DNA from: Phocoena phocoena
Taxonomy: Eukaryota > Chordata > Mammalia > Artiodactyla > Phocoenidae
Reading direction: 5' to 3'
NCBI RefSeq assembly: GCF_963924675.1
Contig: NC_089221.1
Span: 87,974,296 to 88,038,295 of the forward strand
DNA: 64,000 nucleotides
Both the position numbers and the translations under genes were made by a program. Positions 36,273 through 49,247 of the stretch are shown here, one piece after another; within the stretch, counting starts at the first letter, position 1, and every line of letters begins with the position of its first letter. The notes beneath the pieces were generated by a model. The model was not told the origin of the DNA, searched no databases, and was given only the letters and a program-made list of their open reading frames with translations.

Positions 36273-36839
36273 GGAAGGAAAGAAAGGATAAATGAGCAAA
36301 AGACAAAGTGAGCCCAAGAAAATGCTTGTTTGCTCACTGATCTACTGTAAATGCCCACAAAATCACAAGTCCAGAGTAGAAAGGTAAAATAAAAAAGTCA
36401 ATAACTGAGTAAGCATGTGGGTTTCCTGCAATGTAAGCAGGTCCTTAAGCCTGCTATAAATGTGAATAAGTGGCTTATTTTTCAAGATACAGTGGGTTTT
36501 TTCCCCCACATTCAGTTAAAATGCACTAAAACATATTTGTTTAAAGAAAAATGATTTTAAAGTACCTTTGAAAAAGCTACTAATAACCTGATGGCTGTTT
36601 TCAAGGCATTCCTGTGAAGGGTGAAGGCAGATGATGACAAGCTATCAGCTAAGTATCAAGTGCAAGGAGGTCAGGTTTCTGTTGGTGGCCTTTATTTGGA
36701 GTAACGCTGAGGAGCAACAGCCCTGAGTAGCCTGAAAATGCATAAGGGGGTGACGTGGACCTGGAGGCGAATCTCATCATCATAATCATCAAGAGCTAAA
36801 CAATGGGCACTTCTGCATCCTTACATCAGCCTGCAAGCT

Positions 36840-36985
36840 TAAATCACTCTATCATAAAACTCAAGGTCATAAACCTTAGGGACCATCTAGTTCAGTCTCC
36901 TCACTTTACAAATTTAAGGAACTGAGCTTCAGGGTTTCAGGGAGGCCAAGTAGCCCACCAAAGTCCATCTTACTTTGGAAAAGGA
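36840..36985 (-). repeat. Possible MIR/L2-like fragment
   Basis: GACCATCTAGTTCAGTCTCC, TCACTTTACAAATTTAAGGA and ACTGAGCTTCAG resemble an old MIR-type 'fold' in reverse orientation. It is weak. Confidence 0.4.
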
Positions 36986-39188
36986 TATTGAACAGGCTGA
37001 CATGGCCCAGGGACATTTATCAAATGCAAAAAAAGGGTTCACTCGAACTACGTTGGACCTAACTAGAGCAAAGAAATCATCCCCAAAGCTCCTCTTCAAT
37101 ACAAAGAACCAAAGTATTAGGAAGTAAATAATGAATTTATAGTATAGCTAGCTCTGCTAAGATTTATGAAATAGTCTAATTGAACTTTTTATCTGCTGAA
37201 CATATTCTTTAGAGTGCATGTAAAATCAATGTATATAATACATTTATGTCCCCTTTATAGAAAAGAGTATAATTTTAGTATTTTAAATAAATGTGGAAGG
37301 TATGGCTACTGCATCTTTGCCTCTGACACAGGGGTGATCATAGTTATGATTTATTTTTTCTCAAATATATGGTCAGAGACACAGTCTCAATTAAGATATT
37401 ACTCCTGGAGGAAAATGAGAGGCACTTTACAACTCTCTGCTTTATGAGTCTATTTCCAGAAAGCACAGTGGTGAAAAGTGGGAGCTGTCTCTGATACTGA
37501 TTTGAAAAACTAGTGAAGTTATAAGAACTGTTATTTCTCATAAGTAGCTACCAGCCCTCATTCTCTGCACAGTGTTAAAACTGTATTAACATGTACAATT
37601 TTCAGCCAAGGTGAGAGCTACTGCCACAACCCACCCTCAGCAATACAACACACACGTGACTCTTTCCCCCACCACTGCCACCATCTTACTGAGGACGAGG
37701 TTTATAAAATGTTCTCTCAATTCTCAGGCATCTAGAATTTTGGCCCACTCTCAAGGAAATGTTCTTTCCATTCCCTATAGCTATCTTTTCAAAATTTTCA
37801 ACTACTTTTGCTCCTTGCAACCAATTTGATCCTGAAAAATATATGTAAACTGGAGTTTTAGAAATCAAATCATTTAAAAAATGCTCAAGGGCTACTGAAA
37901 AGAATTCCACTTCTGTAAATGGAATGATCACTCTGCAATGTACCTTTGGTAAAATCCTAATTTTCGTATGTCATGCTTGTTTAAAATGATATAAACCTGT
38001 TCAGATTTCCTCAAGGGGATAAAATCAACATTAATTATTTCTTTCTACCCCATTTCAGTTGAAAACTTCCTCTAGAATAGAAAGCAGAATTTTAAAAATA
38101 TTTTGCAGGGTCTTAGATTCTTTGAATCTGCACCAATCAAACATTCCAGAAAGCAGGAATCCTCACTGTCAAGGCCTTGGTGGGCTGTGTCTGAATCCCC
38201 TGAACTCTCATAGAGGTAGATTTTTATTCTTTATCTGTACCTCCTTCCGTTCCCCGTGCCACTATGTTTACAATAAGAAAGAAGAGATACACAGGCCCTG
38301 CCCTCAGGATCTTATAGTTTAGAGTATGATACAAAATTTCAAATTGTCATCAGGGTTCTGAAAGAAGAAGCAAGGATTTGACAGACAGATGGAGGCTGGA
38401 GGCTGGAGGCTTTGTATGGGATGGCGCGGCTCCATCGACTCTGAACCAAAGGACCTAATCAAATTTGGGCACAAAGACATTAAAAGCCTCCAAGGGGCAG
38501 GTTCAATTAGGGCCTTCTGGCCCACCTGCTCACCTGAAGGGAGTACCAGACACAAGGCAGTTAAAAAGCATTACCGAATACCTATTCCATGCTCACCCTA
38601 GGACCGAATGCCTGTGGTAGGAACTATGCCTCATCCTTTGTTTTGGTATCACTAGCATAGGAAGAAGCCCCTATATAGCTACATCCCAGAATAGCTTCCA
38701 AAGATATCAAGGATTTGGGGACCCTTTCGGCCCAGCGAGCAGAACCTCATGATTCAAAGCTCCAGGGGCACTTTCCACGTGGGTCTGTGGGGAGCAGAAG
38801 GACTCATGAGGGTACAGCAGGGACAAGGCCTGGAGGGGCTACGTGGGCAGCATGAGAGAAAGACTATTAGATGAAAAGACTTTTAATAAATGAAAAGTCT
38901 AGTACCTTGTACAGGAGAGTGTAAAACTGGCTAGTATTCCTTGCAAAAATAGGATAATCACTGTTCAGGACCAACCCTGAAGGCATATTAGTGAGTGCCT
39001 CCCTTCCTGTAGCCCGCTGCTACGTCATTCTTGAGGTATTACTTAGTATTTTCATCAGAGGATGTGAGATGGATTTGAGAATAGATTCATAAGTAGAATT
39101 ATTTGGGTGAGGTAACTAGTCCTCTCAGACAACCAGTGAACTGGTCCACAGAAGTGGGATGAAGTTCAGTAAAAATAACACAGCACAG

Positions 39189-39378
39189 GGCTTCCCTGGT
39201 GGCGCAGTGGTTGAGAGTCCGCCTGCTGATGCAGGGGACACGGGTTCGTGCCCCGTTCCAGGAAGATCCCCACATGCCGCGGAGCGGCTGGGCCCGTGGG
39301 CCATGGCTGCTGAGCCAGCGCGTCCGGAGCCTGTGCTCTGCAATGGGAGAGGCCATAACAGTTTGAGGACCGCGTACC

Positions 39379-39413
<35 letters not shown>

Positions 39414-39417
39414 AAAA
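39189..39417 (+). mobile_element. CHR-type SINE with about 31-nt A tail
   Basis: A full-length plus-strand copy starting GGCTTCCCTGGTGGCGCAGT. The A(31) tail is followed by CCAAAA. Target duplications AACACAGCACAG (39177-39188) and AACACAGGACAG (39418-39429) differ at one base. The long pure tail suggests youth. Confidence 0.93.
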
Positions 39418-40159
39418 AACACAGGACAGAAGAATGGCAGACTGCAGGAATAGATGTATCTCAGGAAAGACAACCCCCATGGTGGACTACAAAGTGAATG
39501 TGCATCACACGGGTCTACTTATCAGATCTAATCCCAGTGTTGTTTTCATGTTTTGGATCTACATTTAAAATAAGACTCTAAAAAAAAAAATTAATAAATA
39601 AGACTCCAGAAAAGTTACGAAAGTTATTTGTAAAACTTAAAACAGCTCTCATAGGAACAGCCAGAGGAATTTAAGTGGCATAATTCACTAAGAACACATG
39701 AATCTTTGAAGGATGAAACAACCAGCCTGTAGTTGTTGCCATCTCCAAAAAGGATGAGATGCAAGGACATGGATTGAACTATACAGCAAATCTGGTTATG
39801 CGAACTACATAGAGAGGGCTGGATGATGAATGCTATTAAAATGTACTCCACATTTTTCATGACTAGGAGAAGTATATACTTAGTATATTTTAAAGCTGAG
39901 TGGGATTTTATAAATAATCTAACCTTATCCCATGGAAGCCAGGTCCCTCAAGATGCTCCAATGAAGAAAGAGTTCCAAAATTTAGTAAGTTTGGTAAATA
40001 GTATATATTATATCACTCTCTTTGGAGAGTTACAATCCATGGTATCACATTTAAGGCCCCAAGAAGTCTTACAGGGAAAAAAATTAACTTTATTTAACCC
40101 AGAATTTCCCAAACTTAAGCTTGATTGTCAGAAATTGTAATATCTGAATAATTTTCTTG

Positions 40160-40310
40160 TTCCTTGGAACCGCCTTGGGAATCTTCAAATCTAGCCCAAC
40201 CCCCTCATTTTACATTTGAAGAAACAGTTATATGACCCAAATCTGACTAGAGTTGGGCAGTAGCAGAAATGGGACTTAGCCTATTCCACTACATTTCTTA
40301 TATTCTGTTG
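40160..40310 (-). repeat. Possible MIR-like fragment
   Basis: AATCTAGCCCAACCCCCTCA, TTTTACATTTGAAGAAACAG and GTAGCAGAAATGGGACTTAG fit the reversed MIR order. Confidence 0.5.
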
Positions 40311-42284
40311 ATGTCAATGAAATAAAGTTGGAAGTCAAGAAATAGGGTGTTTCCCCCCATTTTTTTTTCTTTTGGTCTGGAGTCTTTGCTTTCTCATATT
40401 ATCTCCATTAAAAGAAAGAAAAGCAATTAAATGTGAGAGAAATCCTAACTGAAAAATACGAGCCACGTTTTTTAACTTGTTGGAACACAGTAAAGCCTGC
40501 AAAAGTACCAGACAAAGATAAATATTATTGTACAACAAACTAGAAGTATAAATGTTAAATTGATGCTCTGCCCCTCTTTCGCTTAAAGGGTTTATTACAT
40601 AGATTTTTCTCTTCCTCTTGAACAATTCCACATGTCCTACACTACTATTCGTCAATGAAATGTACCTGTGTTTTGGCCAGTGGTGGTTTCCACCTACTCA
40701 GCATCACTGCCTATCTTCCTTAGGTTAAAAACCAAACAACAATAACAAAAACGTTGAAGAACTCCTCTTTCCTTATTCCATGCAGTCTTGGTGGGGTTGT
40801 CAGTCAAGGTGCTCTTGATTCTTTCCAAAGGAAAGGCATATATGCCAAATCCTTTTCCCAGGAATCTGAAGCCTGAGTAGAGTGATCCAAGGAACAGAGG
40901 AATGTTAGAGTTGAGGAAATCCAATGTTGGGTCTTGATGAGATCATTCTAATTATTTACTTGTTTCTATGTTCTGGATCCCCAGCATTGCTTCAGTTTCT
41001 GTCCATCCTGAGGTCTTCAGTTGAAATAATCTCTTTAGTAGGGAAAGAATTCTTTTTTTGTTTAAGTTAGCTAGAATTGATAAAAATTGTTTACAAGTGG
41101 AAACCCTTAATGAATATAGTACCCATCTATGGGGTACATTGCAAATGGATGAGGGACATCATCAAATATTCATAATTATTATAAGGGTCACACAGTTGGA
41201 GATGAATTTTTCCAGAAAGAGAGTGGACATAAAAATGAAATTTAAGGGTGATGGGTAAAAATATAGCTGCTCATATTCTAAGATGAGATAGGCACTTTGC
41301 TTATTTTATCTATAAACAAGGCTTGCCACAGTTTTAAAAATATGGGTCAGGTGATATAATCCTTTGGTTCCTTATTGATGAATCTGTTTCTGATGGTGGA
41401 AAGAATTAAGAATCAAGTTGGAAGACACCAACTTGTGTCTTCATTGTATAATTTTATCAAGGAGATGACAAGCCATGCCTTTCAGAGACGCGTTGAACGG
41501 AAGTGGAATGTACAGTAAAATACAGATTTCCTCAAATAAATTGCCAAAACCATTAATCTTTATCTAAGGACCCATAATAACAGTTTGTTCTCAGTAGCAG
41601 GCGGGGGAGGGAGAGAAAATGGCTTCCAGAAAGCACTTCAGCAGTCAATCTGGTTGATAATAAAACTTGATGAAACATCTGTGATTAATATTAATTCTAA
41701 TTCTTCCTTTAATGGATAATTGTGAAAAAGATAATTTATCCCATTTCATTTAAACTACAGCTGAGTTTTTCAGTTTAGGAAAAGAACATTTCTCCATATT
41801 TCTCAGGTATGAGACTCTATGGGGGAAAGAAACAGGTGCATAAAACCTGCTAAGGGTGAAGCAATTTTCTAGTTAGCCCTGGAAAATATTTCGAACGAAT
41901 TCAACTGACCACTGCAGACTTGGACGTGATCCAAAGAATGGTTCTCTAAGTGACAGGCTGATATTTCTGCATCTTTACCCTTGTAGAATATTCTAAATGA
42001 ACCACAGTGAACTAATTTAATACATTTTGGTCATATTTGATCCTGCAAAGAGTGTGAGAAAAATGCCCTTGTGAGTAAATGACAGTCAGCTATTTCTGAC
42101 CACCAGTGTATTTCAAACTAGATGATGAGAGGAACTATTTTTGACACATGTAGATGTATAATTTAAAGTACCCATAAAAACTTGTCATGGTAGCTACCAT
42201 TAATTTTGACAGAAACTCGGAAAGTAACTAATTGCCCTTCAAATATCAATATTAAGAATACCATTTATTAAACTAGCACTTTAA

Positions 42285-42400
42285 CTCATTTATATATGGA
42301 AAACTTGAGGCATGGCTTGAAGCCTCCTGCCCAAATTAACACACCTAATAAGTGATGGACTCAAGACCCAGATCTCCTCATTTTCATCTATTTTTCTGCA
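42285..42400 (-). repeat. Possible MIR fragment
   Basis: AACTTGAGGCATGGCTTGAA, then ACACACCTAATAAGTGATGG, ACTCAAGACCCAGATCTCC, resembles reversed MIR (acacagctagtaagtggcag, gaacccaggtct). Confidence 0.5.
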
Positions 42401-42954
42401 CTTAATAGTATTTTTAAAAGGAACCTATTAAATAATGGTCTTATTTTCTAAGAATCAGAACATATTATATGGTTAAAATCATGATTGCTGTCTAACTCTA
42501 TAAGTAGTAAATAGTGATTAAATATCCATCACTGTTGACCTTTAATCAAAACCAAATCATGGCTCCATTTAGATATAGTCCTTTTTCATCAGACTCTAAC
42601 TAAACATCAGGGAGAAGAAAACATAAACTGACAAGCACAAAAGGTCACAGACAATAGGTACCCACTTCTTTAATGTACCTTCCAAAAACCTCGTGTTATA
42701 TAAATAGAATATTACAGGAACTACTCACTATTCTTTCCTTCCTCCCCAGGCACACATTTTCCTTCTAAACTATTGGTCCAAACTGAATATTTCTTATCAC
42801 TTGATATCATGCCTGTTTCCTCTCTATTCTTATGTGGCTTTCTGATTCTTATCCTCATTTAACAAAGTCTACCATTTTGTAAAAGGAACTCATTTTATAA
42901 CAAAAATTTTTATAGTTGTATAAGAAATACAAAACCCTCCAAAGGGTTACCTAG

Positions 42955-43085
42955 TTCTTCTTTGCAGCAGCCTGGTGAAATTGTATCTTATTTACAGATG
43001 AAGCAAATGAGACAGTTTGCTTTGTGAGGCAGAGGAAGAATTTGTTATGACCCTGGTGAGTGAGCTGACTCCCAGAATCTTAGTT
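42955..43085 (-). repeat. Possible MIR fragment
   Basis: TTATTTACAGATGAAGCAAA followed by TGAGACAGTTTGC and AGGCAGAGGAAGAATTTG resembles reversed MIR. It is weak. Confidence 0.4.
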
Positions 43086-43277
43086 TATCTTAGTCTTTAT
43101 CGTAGACTAGGACTAGCATGGTCTCTCTCTGACCAGCGTTCCCCGGTTTAAACAAACATTCATATAAAAAAGACTCTGCCTTTTCTCAACACTGATGCTG
43201 CTGTTCCATTCACTCAAATCCTCCAATACCCACTTCTTCTATGTCTAGAATTCAGACCCATCTACTCCCACTTTAAG

Positions 43278-43450
43278 CCAATGTTCCCAAAGTGTGGCAC
43301 GAAATCACCTTCAGGGAAAATTTCTCGAGGGCTTGTTAAAAATGAAATTCCCTACTGCAACCTAATAAAATTGAATGAGTCAGACTTTCTGGAAGAGGGT
43401 TCCAAGAATCTGCATTTTTACCCCCCCTATGCAGGTGGGTCACTAAAGTT
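43278..43450 (+). repeat. MER5-type (hAT-Charlie) DNA transposon remnant
   Basis: TTCCCAAAGTGTGGCACGAA, GGGCTTGTTAAAAATGAAAT, TTCCAAGAATCTGCATTTTT and a degenerate end follow the MER5 consensus order. It is non-autonomous with no coding content. Confidence 0.65.
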
Positions 43451-43771
43451 AGGACAGTATCTTAAGCCCTGAGACCTGAATTCCACCTTGCCTGTCAAAT
43501 CAGCACTTCACATCTTTAGCGTCTTCCTTTTTTTTGCGGTACGCGGGCCTCTCACTGTTGTGGCCTCTCCCGTTGCGGAGCACAGGCTCCGGACGCACAG
43601 GCTCAGCGGCCATGGCTCACGGGCCCAGCCGCTCCGCAGCATCTGAGATCTTCCCGGACCGGGGCACAAACCTGTGTCCCCTGCATCGGCAGGCGGACTC
43701 TCAACCACTGCGCCACCAGGGAAGCCCAGCGTCTTCCTTTTGACGCAATCTTCTTTTTTTTTTTTTATGGA
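43411..43771. repeat. Local duplication, copy A (carries a SINE)
   Basis: Shared with 46333-46478 in the same orientation, about 2.9 kb away. About 90 bases from CTATGCAGGTGGGTCACTAA through CACTTCACATCTTTA are identical in both. Copy A is interrupted by the CHR SINE at 43532-43727. The match resumes after the SINE (CAATCTTCTTTTTT) and ends at ATGGA. Confidence 0.9.
43532..43727 (-). mobile_element. CHR-type SINE inside local duplication
   Basis: Minus-strand copy with the GCGGTACGCGGGCC end and ACCAGGGAAGCCC head, and a short tail. Perfect duplications AGCGTCTTCCTTTT lie at 43518-43531 and 43728-43741. The paralogous site near 46440-46453 (ACTGTCTTCCTCTC) is empty. Confidence 0.95.
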
Positions 43772-44429
43772 CAGTGTCTATCTTGTGATTTACTCCTTTT
43801 TACTATCATTTTCATGGATACATTTTTCTCATATTGGACTATGAGCTCCCGGAGGAAAAAAATTACATTGCGTACTTTCTATTGTTGCCCTATGGTGTCT
43901 GCTACATTGCCCTGATGGGTAAACACAGCTCAGTGAGAACTGAAGGGTTGACTAATGAGAAAATAATACATAAGACTGAAGTATATCCTTCTATAGCCAC
44001 TGTAGATTTTCTACAAATTTAATGATGTACAAGTACTGACAGCCCAAGTAAAGTTTAACAAATGGATTTGTATAGCATATTTAATATAAATATTTTAGGA
44101 AATAACTTTTCTTTCAATAAATCTTCTAAAATGGACTTTAATAAACTAACACATCATATCAAAAGGCCAGAAATTCAGCTATTTGATTAATAATCCAGCA
44201 AATGTTATTGATTTAGCAATTCCACTTAACAGAAACATGATAAAAACCTATGCAAAACAAAACACCCTAAAACTCTGCAGCAATGGCAACGAAGCTGAAG
44301 ACAATATAGAAACAATAGAAATTCAAGTAAAGGGTATTTATATCTCTGAGATGAGAATAATTTTTTCATAAGTACCGGTAGTATTTATGGAATAAGCTTC
44401 CAAACATTACTTGCCATTCAGGGAAAAGA

Positions 44430-44656
44430 GCTAAGAGCATGAACGCTGAAGTTGGGATGCTCAACTCTGGCCATCGCCACTCATGGACAGTGTGATTTTA
44501 GACAAGTTATTCGACCAGTCTGTGCTTTGGCTCCCTCACTTGTAAAATGGGAACAATAATAGTGTGTAACACATAGTTGAAATAAGGTATGGATGAGACA
44601 ACATATGTAAATAGGTGGGATGGATAAGTGTTCACTACCTGCTAGCTTTTATTAGA
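44430..44656 (+). repeat. MIR element
   Basis: AAGAGCATGAACGCTGAAGT, GATTTTAGACAAGTTATTCG, CCTCACTTGTAAAATGGGAA and CAATAATAGTGTGTAAC match the MIR consensus order. Confidence 0.85.
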
Positions 44657-44735
44657 TAGCCAGCCTGCATCTAGCCCTAAACTAATTATTTCAATGTAGT
44701 TATAAGGCCCAAATGAGTTTCCCTTTCAGAAACAT

Positions 44736-44892
44736 ACTACTCCCTATTGCCTGCTGGATAAGTTCCTAATTCTTCAGACCAGATGTAATGGCCCTCAACA
44801 GTCTGGCTCAATCTATCCAGTTTTATTTTCCGAATACCTTCCATTCCAGTCAGACGTGTCTTGTCATTGATCTCACAGTCCTTGCTGTTCTG
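44736..44892 (+). repeat. L2 fragment
   Basis: GGATAAGTTCCTAATTCTTC, GATGTAATGGCCCTCAACAG, TCTGGCTCAATCTATCCAG and TCATTGATCTCACAG follow the L2 3' end. Confidence 0.7.
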
Positions 44893-45069
44893 ATTTCCTT
44901 ATCCGGAGAGGGAGGCAGGTTAGAAAGGAACCCCATGCGCTGTGTGAAGCCTGTTCTCTGGAGGACCGCCCGGAGTCTCCCCAGCTCTGACAACCACCCT
45001 CATGAATCAGAGCCAGGACCCCTTCTGTGTGAAATCTGGGTGCTTGTCAATCCCAGACTCACTGCTATA

Positions 45070-45264
45070 TTTAAAATGGATAACCAATGACCTACTGTAT
45101 AGCACAGGGAATGCTGCTCAATATTCTATAACAACCTAATTGGGAAAAGAATTTGAAAAACAATAGATACATGTATATAACTGAATCACTTTGCTGTACA
45201 CCTGAAACTAACACAACAATGTTAATCAACTATACTCCAATACAAAATAAAAAGTTAAAAAAAA
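45070..45264 (+). mobile_element. L1 3' UTR end, strongly 5'-truncated
   Basis: ACCTACTGTATAGCACAGGG, AATATTCTATAACAACCTAA, AACTGAATCACTTTGCTGTA, ACACCTGAAACTAACACAAC and CAATACAAAATAAAAAG-A(n) match the last 200 bases of the same L1 type seen at 22042. I could not find a convincing target duplication. Confidence 0.85.
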
Positions 45265-46017
45265 TATCTGGGTTCTGCACACGGCTGCTACGATTCCTGA
45301 ACCTCATTCTAAAGATTTCAAATGCTGTAAGTTCTCAAAGTGGCTCTTCTTCTCATAGAATCTCTACTCCTTTTTCTTGAATTTAAAAAAATGTGTAATA
45401 ACCAAGTCTGTGAAAAACTCGTGGATTTTAAATAACAACGACAGCAACAGCAAGTACAACTAATAATAATAGAAACAGTAATTGCAGCTGCTGTGCCGCT
45501 TAAGGATGTGCAAAGGCAACAGGCAATCCCCAGCGCTGTCACGTTAACAAGCTGCGACGTTGAGACAGTCACCAGGCTTTGCGTAATATCCACCAGTACC
45601 TACAGTGTGCTACTGATTCTGTTCATCAAATTTAAACCTCTGAAAAATGACTCAGGGTACCAAAGAGACATAGACTTTCAATAGTCTCGCTAATCATTAA
45701 ATGTCTTCATTCCAACTGAAGCAGGGAGAGTGAGTGACACGTTTTATTATGTCATCATGTTCTGACCCCACAAACCATTCAGTAGTGCTCTACTTTGCTT
45801 TAAAAATCCATAAACATCCTAGTATGTGAGTCTCAGGTATAGGTTGACATGAAACATCCCTCTATACATCACATTAGCCACTTTTAGAGCTGGGTCTGCC
45901 TTGAGTTCCAGGGTGTAGGTAGGACTTACCTAATCACTTGCCAAGGGTGCTTCAAATCTCTCTCCTTTTAACTTCTTTTAAAATATTTATTATAAAAAAT
46001 ATTTATTATGATGTATG

Positions 46018-46250
46018 TGAATAACAAGTTTAGACTTGGAGTCAAACTGCATGGGTTCACATCCTGACTCCACTGCAAACTACATGATCTCAGGCAAGTT
46101 ACTTAACCGCTCTCAGCCTCAGTTTCCTCATCTACACAATGGGGATAATAACAGTACCCACCTCACAGATGAGAATTCAATGAGTTAAAACAAGTAGAGT
46201 GTTTGATACAGTGCCTGGCACATAGTAAACTTGCAATAAATGCTAAATCA
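46018..46250 (+). repeat. MIR element, nearly complete
   Basis: TTAGACTTGGAGTCAAACTG, CATGGGTTCACATCCTGACT, CAGGCAAGTTACTTAACCGC, CTCAGTTTCCTCATCTACAC and CAGTGCCTGGCACATAGTAA run in MIR order. It is the best preserved MIR in the window. Confidence 0.92.
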
Positions 46251-46332
46251 CATCATTATGATGATCACAGGGAGCATTATTGTTAGGGGAGCAGTTTTCA
46301 GGCAATATATGAGTAAGCCTTTAGCAAAAGGA

Positions 46333-46478
46333 TGCTTTTTTACTCCCCTATGCAGGTGGGTCACTAAAGTTAGGACAGTATCTTAAGCCCTGAGACCTGA
46401 ATTCCACCTTGCCTGTCAAATCAGCACTTCACATCTTTACTGTCTTCCTCTCGACACAATCTTCTTTTTTTTTATGGA
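46333..46478. repeat. Local duplication, copy B (empty SINE site)
   Basis: Matches copy A (43411-43771) without its SINE. Differences cluster at the ends and around the SINE insertion point (AGCGTCTTCCTTTT versus ACTGTCTTCCTCTC). Copy B starts within a sequence that in copy A belongs to a MER5-type remnant, so A looks like the source. Confidence 0.9.
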
Positions 46479-46871
46479 AAAAACCCCCCCAGAAAACTCT
46501 GAACTGACCTTTATTTAAATCATTACAATATTCATTATGGGGTCTCAAAATTGACCGAACCGAACTGCCCCTGCCCCTGGTGTATATAGCAAGACCTTTA
46601 AGCAATCTATTAAAAGTAAAAAAAAAACAAACAACAAAAATCACCTGTCATATATTTGGCGTCTATTTTTACTCTCCTTGTTTAGATTTATTCCTTAAAA
46701 ATGAGGCCTACAATAGAGCAAGAAGTTCTGAATTCAAGGTTGAGGACCCACTGAAATGGTTAAAGCAAAACATACAGGGAAACTTCATCAATTCAGATTT
46801 TAGTCAGAGCCTGTGATAATGTACTTAGGGAGAAAATTGACTTTGAGAAACTTTTGTTAAAAATAAGTCTG

Positions 46872-47201
46872 GGGCTTCCCTGGTGGAGCAGTGGTTGAGA
46901 GTCCACCTGCCGATGCAGGGGACACGGGTTTGAGCCCTGGTCCGGGAGGATCCCACATGCCGCGGAGCAACTAAGCCCGTGGCCACAACTGTTGAGCCTG
47001 CGCTCTAGAGCCCATGAGCCACAACTACTGAAGCCTGCATGCCTAGAGCCCGTGCTCCGCAACAGAAGAGGCCACCTCCATGAGAAGCCTGCGTACTACA
47101 GCGAAGAGTGGCCCCTGCTCGCCGTAACTAGAGAAAGCCTGCGCGCAGCAACGAAGACCCAAGGCAGCCACAAATAAATAAATAAATTTATATTTAAAAA
47201 A
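46872..47201 (+). mobile_element. Long-form CHR SINE (CHR-1-like) with (AATA)n tail
   Basis: About 330 bp from GGCTTCCCTGGTGGAGCAGT through CCTAGAGCCCGTGCTCCGCA, AACTAGAGAAAGCCTGCGCG and CAACGAAGACCCAAGGCAGC to the tail ACAAATAAATAAATAAATTT. It has a longer body than the GTACCGC-ending copies and is more diverged, hence older. Short flanking duplications AATAAGTCTG and AAAAAGTCTG are seen. Confidence 0.9.
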
Positions 47202-49210
47202 AAGTCTGAAAAACACAGTTTACATTAGAATCCAGATATTGGAGCTACTAAAATTTGGGCAGGTTCAAATTAAAAACAATATATATTCTTTCTTAATGAC
47301 TCAGAGACATTGTTTTTAAAGATTTGGCTGTAAATGGGAGTGCTAACTATAAACTAAAACTTACCTAACATGAATGTAGATGAAACTAGTTGGAAATATT
47401 GCACATCTCTGAAAATAGTAAAATGAAAAAGATACTGTAATTCCAATTTCTAACAATAACAGACTGGCTGGCTACTCTCCAATTCATGATATTTTACTTT
47501 TGGGGCTCAGAGTGAATTAATATTTTGTAAAGCTTTAAATTTTAAAACTAAAACTGGATATAGCCCATCTATTAAAGTTCTGTTCCTAACGTGGACTTTC
47601 TACAACCTGCCTAAAAATATCTGATGGAAAAGAAGCCTGTTGCCAAAGTCCACATATTTCCCCCATTAAACAGAGGTAAGCCATATCCCCAGAAACCATA
47701 TTTCAAGCCCACAGGATACTCATGAACTAAAATAATGAATGATAACGTCTCGTTCTCTGCATTAATATTAAAGAAAAGAGAAAATAGAAAACTTTATAGC
47801 CACTATCAGCCCTCTGGACCATAAATCTCAAGCTTTGAGAATTGCTTCCCAAAAGGGTAGGGAGCGGGGATGAGTTGTGAGAGAGCTTTGGAGCCTAGAG
47901 ATATTTTTTAGCAAGCCAGCAAAGCACTGACACAAATTTCTACATATCTCTGGCTGTGAAAAGTCTCATTTGTGGTGATTTATATTTCCTCATAAAGAAC
48001 TCTGTAGATAATATAAGCCTGCTGTGAGGCTGTCTGACAACTTTCAAACTGAGAGTTACACGACCGTTCTGTTAAAATAGAGCACGAATAGATGAGTGGG
48101 AAGATCTGTAGAAACAGTATTTCTTCTCACAAAAGGCCCAAATACTGTTCTTCCAGCATGCACAATGTTGACAGAGTCACCTTTCACTCTGTGTGCATGC
48201 TTCATGGATAATATTTTGGTCATCTATATGAGGAAATACTATTTTTTTCTGAAGACTGACTATGCATTTCATGAGTGCATGCTTGTGTTAATTTACAAAA
48301 AATGACACTTAGACATCATCACACTGGAGTTCAGTTGCCTTAATAAGTTACTAAGGGAAACAGAATCCCACGCTGACAACCCAAAGTCAATGGAGTATAA
48401 ACACTGTTATTCCAAGTGTCACTGGCATGCTATTTCCATTTCTCCTGGCATCTGCTCTATGTAACACTACACATACACATGATACAGCAGCTCATTAAAC
48501 TGCTTTCAGTTAACTCTGAAACCAAATTAGTACATTACTTGTTTATAAGGCTGAGAATTACCACTTCCCTGTGAAATTACACAATTAATCAGGTGCGTTT
48601 TTTCTCTCAGGGATGCGGCCACTTCTGACATTTAGGGATTAAAAAAGAACAGTCCTTTCATTTGTTTCCACATCAGCATTTAGTCTAAGTGGGGTAAAAG
48701 GAAGCAAAAGGTGACATAATTCCTTCCTCCCCCTAAGGAGGTCAGAACTCTACATGTTCCCTCAATCTTGTAATGTAGCATTTTAAACTCTTAAAAGGAA
48801 CACAGAAATTACTTTGTTTTTGAACTTCTTATCTGAGTGTCGCAGCCTTTGAAAAATTCGAGCAAAGGGAAGAATTCTTATGAGTCTTCTGTTTCTTATG
48901 GCTGATACCATGAATTGCCAGCAAGCCCCAATTATTCAGTAGGTTTTAAGGCTCCCTTTGCAAACTTTAAGAATAGCCCCAAAGTCAAAATCTATTAAGC
49001 AGTGATGTTTGCCCCAGTTTCCTTTTTCACAAACCCAGCATTCATTTCTCTGATTGTTTTTAACAGTATCTCATCCTTTAGTCATCATTTAATAGGGCAT
49101 GCATTTCTTTTTAAAATTCTCCCTACTTGATCAAATGATACTGCCCAAAATTTTTAAAATAATAAAGTGTTTTAAAATATCCTTTGTTCCTATTAATTGC
49201 CTCATCCACC

Positions 49211-49247
49211 TCTTTCTTTCTTTCTTTTTTTTTTTTTTTTTGCGGTA
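49211..49247 (-). mobile_element. Micro-truncated CHR SINE: last bases plus A tail only
   Basis: Between TGCCTCATCCACC (49198-49210) and TGCCTCCTCCACC (49248-49260) lie a (CTTT)n/T run and TGCGGTA. In minus sense this reads TACCGCA-A(n), the extreme 3' end of a CHR SINE. The flanks are target duplications with one mismatch. Confidence 0.7.

Noticed and set aside
39099..39497. Several overlapping open frames above 90 codons on both strands
   Set aside because: They are readings through the CHR SINE and its A tail. The same peptides recur at every SINE copy (for example RGTNPCPLHRQADSQPL).
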